Notes under the pieces: generated by a model
Databases searched by the model: none
Told to the model about the DNA's origin: nothing
What the model saw: only the letters and a program-made list of their open reading frames with translations
Origin: Hygrophila difformis
Taxonomy: Eukaryota > Streptophyta > Magnoliopsida > Lamiales > Acanthaceae
Length of the DNA stretch: 64,000 nt
Reading direction: 5' to 3'
Assembly (NCBI GenBank): GCA_030278955.1
Contig: JAOANR010000004.1
Coordinates: 62,155,686-62,219,685, forward strand
Part shown: piece by piece, positions 59,269 through 64,000 of the stretch
How the letters are laid out: the number at the start of each line of letters is the position of its first letter
Position numbering within the stretch: position 1 is the stretch's first letter
Made by a program: the position numbers and the translations under genes

Positions 59269-60304
59269 GTCGTTGTAATGTTGTGTTCTAGGTTTGATCA
59301 TAATTAAATTGCTGTTTTTATTACTACTACTATTTATCTGCGTGCAGTGTGTTCTATATATGTGTTTGGATACTGGATAGTAATAATGTACCATGGATCT
59401 TGATTTGATGGATATCACCATGGAATAAAATTGTCATTACTCTACTTAGTTTATACCACAGTCCGTAGTTATTTTGTGATAATTACAAAATACTAGTACA
59501 TATTAATATCACATTCAGAATTTAGCATCAAACGGAATTGGATCAGCACCATAACCTTCCTCTTAATTTCTTAGGTACCAACCATGCCCAGTTGTTGCTA
59601 CTCAAATTAATATATAGTACATAAAAATCACTGTAATATTTAAGATTTTAGGGTCTTATTAACATCGATCGTCGCATGACCAATAATATTTACAAGTACA
59701 CTAGAATGTACTATTTATTTATTTATTGAACCCTAGTTAAAAACACCAGACTGAACATATATGCAACAATTTGGATGTTGCAACATCCAACCCTAACCAT
59801 TTGCGACCTTTAGAGTATGTATAATATATATGCCAGGGGGCATGCATTGTATATGTTTTATCCCTTAGGTTCGATCCAATTTATCCAAAATTTTTAACTT
59901 AGTTTTAATTTTATAGTACATCATCATGTTAACAGCTCTTTAATCTGGTTCCATAGTTATAACTAACGTTACAGCTGGCTGTAATGGATGTGACAAAAAT
60001 GGGGGCTGTAATGAAGCGCAATATAATGTTCTCTTACCAAAAGATGGATGATTGAATGGATAATAATATTAATAAACTAAAGCAGTTTCTGTATGTTGCG
60101 TATAATTGCATGATTTTTTATGTTATCGCACTTATTGGATAGATTTTTTCGTTGTTTGTTGCTTTGTGTGCTATATATGTGGGCAGTGCCGGTTCCCACT
60201 AAAAATAATTTCAAAAATAAGGGAGAGCTCACTTCCATTAGAAATTAAAAATTTAGCACGAAAATACCAATATTAAATTTTATATATACTACTTCCAGAT
60301 CAAT

Positions 60305-60390
60305 TATGAAGGGTCCCAAAGTTCCCTAGCCTTTGAAGAAGGCTATTTCGCTAAAAAAAAAAAAAAAAAAAAAATATGAAGGGCCCAAAG
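60305..60390 (+). mobile_element. Short poly(A)-tailed insertion with target duplication
   Basis: TATGAAGGGTCCCAAAG (60305-60321) recurs as TATGAAGGGCCCAAAG (60375-60390). Between them lie about 31 nt of unique sequence and a run of 22 A. This is the signature of target-primed retroposition of a very short, 5'-truncated element or transcript. The source is not recognised. Confidence 0.5.
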
Positions 60391-61543
60391 GCTTCCATAA
60401 TAACACACAGTTTCGCCCCTCTATGTGGTAATATATACCAAATAATTTTATAAATTTCACTATTATCCAATTTGTTCCATAAACTATCTTATTAATCCAA
60501 ATGGTCCTATAATTTTAGTGAAAATATATAGTTTTAAGCCCCTAAACTTTAAATTAATTTATTCAATTTTACCCTTAAAAAGTTTCCGATTTGTACAGTT
60601 TAGTCTTCACTTTTAGAAATATAAATGTTTAATGAAGACTAAATTAATTTTTTTTTTTTAAAAAAAAATTGGGTGTAAAAATGAAAACAAGAAAAAGGAA
60701 AAACCGTATTAATTACTACAAACTGGAAGAGGCGGGCCCGTTGGGGCACAGACAGAGAAGTATATGAGAACTGACGGATACCAGAGATGGGAAATAGTAA
60801 GAGGGTGTGCTGGGAACGGCCAGCAGCTCCAGACAAGACAAAAGCCAACTGTGATGCACGAGGAAGGGTGACTGACTTGCTTAGAGATGCACAATGGATA
60901 AAATTATAAAAATTGAGCAACGAAGTTTTACTCTAACCTCCAACAATAAGGTTGGAAAAGTGGAGGATAAAAATCAATCAATAGTAGTATTTGATATGCA
61001 TAAATATCACGGATGGATTTCATATGAACAGACACATGTTTCATGAGAAGGGTTTCCCTGTTTTTCCCCCCAAACTCTGCATCTTGTTTATGCATCTCCA
61101 CCAATCAACCAAAGTTCTCTCCGAATCATTAGTTATACTAGTACTATATTAGTATTATTTAACGCCCACTTTTATCAATAGGTAAACAAAATATGGATGA
61201 ATAAATTTCTTGCAACTCAGAAAAACATCCGACATAAGTAACAATTTTACACACAAGACTACTTACGATGATAAACCATCAAATAGTACAATGCAATGCA
61301 ACCCCCATCACGATTCAATTAAATTTAAATTCAAGAACTCCCGACTCCCATGCATAAAAGTTGACTGACTGCACATAGCTAAATGAGTTCGGGTACTCAA
61401 ACAAGTATATCATAAGCCAGTATTTCATTGCAGCAAACCACAACAGAAATCCTAGTGTACAAAGGGAAAAGAAAGAAATGAACAAGGATAATTAATCACT
61501 TGGGTTTCGGGTTTCGGGAACTTTTGGTGTGTAAAAATTTTGT

Positions 61544-62993
61544 TCAGCATTCGCATCCCGTTGACCTCTGCTGATTGCTGCTTCCAACATCAATTGTGTC
61601 CGGCAAGTATCTTCTCAAGACACAGAAAATTATCCAGAGTCAGTGAGCAACGAAAACGTAGAGGCCATAATCTAGTTAAAACATTATTTTTTTTAGGGTG
61701 TGAGATAATCCCATTGCACCGTAAACTAGTCAGTCTTAACAGAGTAAAATGTTCATATCCTGAAATTAATAAGATTATGATGAAACATGTGACACAGGAC
61801 ACGCTGTATTGTATTCACAGACTGTGTTTGTTTAATCTAGACTCTAACACTATCGTTTTAGACTTTTCGCACACAACATGAACTTATGGATGATAAGTGA
61901 ACAAACAGCAAGAGTAGAGACAATTTATTAGAATTTACTTACATCTCTTCGTCCTCACCACTCTTCAAGGCATTCTTTGCAATGACCTGGAAAGCATCTT
62001 CCACATTGGTGCCTTCTTTGGCAGAAGTCTCAAAGTAGGGAATATTCCCTTTTGAGGCACACCATGCTCGAGCTTTTTTCTCAGATACCTGTGGCAATCC
62101 GGACCAACTTATGAAGAGTAACAACTAACAAGGCAATGAAACATTATAAAGATCATCTCAGCCACACCACCTTCCATAACTCATCTCGTACCTAAGCTCC
62201 CTCACTCCTCAGTAGATTTGTATTTGGTTATAATTTGTTTTTTTAAAAGAAAAGATCCGAACATTATCAAGTAAGGTACATCTTACAACATATATAAGAG
62301 AAGGAGAGGAAACATTACCACTCTGCTGTTTCCACCATCCACATCAATCTTGTTGCCAATCACAACAAACGGGAAATTTTCTGGATCTGAAGGGCTGGCC
62401 TGAAGTGAATTTTAAGCTATTTAGTATTTTGTACATGTAAAGATTCTTTCAAACAAGTGATCAGGAATAGAGATGCCATGGGACGGGACTCTCTTTTTGG
62501 TGGTAGAAATGACACATCCTTGGCATCCCTTACTGAATTGAACAGGAGCCACAAATTTTAAGGCAAGATAAAAAATAAATATCTACACAGTCTCACCAAA
62601 TCTTGAGTGAAAGCCCAAAAAAAAAAAAAACAAACTTCAAAACTACTTTTTTGTCACTATAAATCTTCTTTTTCCTCATGGGAGACAGCCCATATTGGCA
62701 TTTGACATAATAATCCATAGAGAGCAACATACATTACCTACAACTTCTGGACAAATTTTATATCCTGCTGAAAACGAAAATAAAGTACGAAAAGAATTGA
62801 TGGCTACCACTATAATAAGGTAAACCTAATGGACGTACATAAATACCTGAATTAAGAATTCTTCCCTCCAGTTATTAAGGTTGTCGAAAGATTTCATCAC
62901 ATTGACATCATAAACAAGCACACAACAATCAGCACCCCGGTAAAAGGCAACCCCAAGACTTTGAAACCTCTCTTGGCCAGCTGTATCCCATAT
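61544..62993 (-). CDS. Rab7-type small GTPase (RABG3), 5' exons missing
   Basis: Vacuolar/late-endosomal Rab GTPase. Four exons are present, right to left: 62847-62993, 62319-62399, 61943-62088, 61544-61610, in phase through GT-AG sites (147 codons with stop). The protein enters at [20 protein letters not shown] (G3/switch II). It contains [20 protein letters not shown], the G4 motif GNKIDVDGG, the G5 motif [14 protein letters not shown] and the double-cysteine tail RSTGCEC for geranylgeranylation. The ending YLPDTIDVG before the tail is typical of plant Rab7. The first ~60 residues with the P-loop, switch I and start codon were not found between 62994 and 64000 and must lie right of the window. 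The closest paralogue within RABG3 cannot be named. Confidence 0.93.
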
Positions 62994-64000
62994 CTAATTG
63001 AATAAAATTTAGATGTCAGAGGATAAAAAAACGAAGATATTAAAATATTATCAGCTTCATGAAAAACACATATAAAAAGTATCAAAATAATGGATAATAA
63101 GAAACAAAAAAGAGAATATAGATATGAACAGTCAAACCCATAGCCAGACCATGTAAGGGCTCTCTTTGATGAAACATAAGATCTTAATATGAATAGTCAA
63201 TCTGTTCATTTAAAACAAACCCCCCACAAAAAAAAAATGATCACTCTTAATTTATTAGTATAATGACATTTGAAAATTGAAATTACTTATGACTTAGCAA
63301 TAACTGAAAATCTAATCCCAATTTGTGCAGCATTTTACTGAAATAATAAATACTCACCAAATCAATTAAATCATTATACTTTAAAAGGTTTGCAAAAAAC
63401 TTAAATCATTATATATCAAATAGGCTTAAGAAATTACCCGGTGAAGAGTTAAATTTAACTGATAAACTTAAACTTAAATGATAAGAGTTGTCATAACATA
63501 GGCCCTCCGCATCCTAAAACAGGTCAAGAAAATACATCCTCCTGATTCGCCAATCATTATTCACCATGACACCTTTAATATCTCAATGAAGCAGATATAA
63601 ATTAAAAAACTTTGTCACACATGCACCCAAGTAGAGGACAGGTGTTCATGAAGACAATAAGTTTTCCAGTTATTGCAGCTACTAAAAAGCAGGAGGATCT
63701 CTCAGAAGATGACGTCATGTAACTTCTATATGCTCCAGCACAGCAGGAAGATTATTCATTGCCAATCACACTCCATTAAAATTAATTTGAAACATTTTCT
63801 CCATAAATGAAAAACAATAACAGTTTCTCCATATACTTTTGGTACCAGGAGATGAGAAGAAAATAAAATAGTACTAGTATTAAATTACCACTAGAGCTAT
63901 CCTATAATTTTCTCTCAATTCTCATTATCTTTTGGCAAAAGAACAATGGCATGGCATCCCCAACGAGTATTGAATAGCCCAATCAAGTGCAAATCTCGCT
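62994..64000. other. Rab7 intron (5' part beyond window)
   Basis: AT-rich DNA upstream of the Rab7 exon at 62847-62993. No exon encoding the Rab P-loop (GDSGVGKT type) or switch I was found on the minus strand. It is therefore read as intron of the Rab7 gene. No repeat of note is seen. Confidence 0.55.

Larger units (their letters stand above)
59140..61543. other. Intergenic DNA between S2-like and Rab7 genes
   Basis: Contains the S2-like 3' region with a TA microsatellite (59225-59265) and AT-rich DNA. A poly(A)-tailed insertion signature lies at 60305-60390. A GC-richer island of unknown identity lies at about 60720-60900. The Rab7 3' untranslated region is at the right end. No supported gene is seen. 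Confidence 0.55.

Noticed and set aside
58954..59421. 155-residue minus-strand ORF
   Set aside because: It overlaps the S2-like exon in antisense and passes through the TA microsatellite; no family resemblance.
60639..60920. 93-residue minus-strand ORF
   Set aside because: It begins with a plausible sequence but ends in a poly-A-derived Lys run, and no family is recognised. Kept only as an unexplained GC-rich island.

Overview
The window is nuclear DNA from a flowering plant, and the gene content points to a eudicot. Genes are split into many short exons by AT-rich GT-AG introns. The gene set is plant-specific: a plant MED13, the plant Mediator subunit MED32, an RRA arabinosyltransferase, a plastid ClpP6 and an organ-specific S2/P4 protein. 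The intergenic DNA is AT-rich and full of Stowaway-like MITEs with ends of the CTCCCTCCGT type at TA targets. An asterid origin is only an impression.

Layout, left to right: (1) 1-15688 (+) MED13, lacking only its first short exon, which lies left of the window. (2) 17347-19562 (-) RRA-type GT77 arabinosyltransferase, two exons. (3) 21591-23931 (-) HVA22-like protein k, eight exons. (4) 25242-28061 (+) TLDc/OXR2-type protein, eight exons, divergent from HVA22k. (5) 28837-42412 (-) phosphatidylinositol 4-kinase alpha, 26 exons, with a reading-frame break in the kinase domain. (6) 46686-47123 (+) MED32, one coding exon behind a leader intron. (7) 48882-51734 (+) LEW1/NUS1-type subunit of dehydrodolichyl diphosphate synthase. 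(8) 52211-54429 (-) plastid ClpP6, nine exons, convergent with LEW1. (9) 54430-58355 MITE-rich intergenic DNA. (10) 58356-59043 (+) secreted organ-specific protein S2/P4-like, with an in-frame TAG that cuts off a recognisable last repeat. (11) 61544-62993 (-) the 3' four exons of a Rab7 (RABG3) GTPase whose first exons lie right of the window.

The genes do not form one pathway. MED32-LEW1-CLPP6 matches three neighbouring Arabidopsis loci (At1g11760, At1g11755, At1g11750, from memory), so this trio looks like conserved microsynteny. PI4K-alpha, Rab7, HVA22k, LEW1 and RRA all serve the endomembrane system, but nothing in the sequence shows co-regulation. Exon coordinates were worked out by hand from GT-AG junctions and phase continuity, with family resemblance recalled from memory; no alignment was run.

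I found no CRISPR array, rRNA, convincing tRNA, viral segment or undescribed multi-gene system. The observations most worth checking are the PI4K-alpha frame break (with a 59-nt GT-AG segment that would restore frame), the nonsense codon in the S2-like gene, the possible N-terminal extension of LEW1, duplicated promoter segments at LEW1 and CLPP6, and the stacked MITEs.
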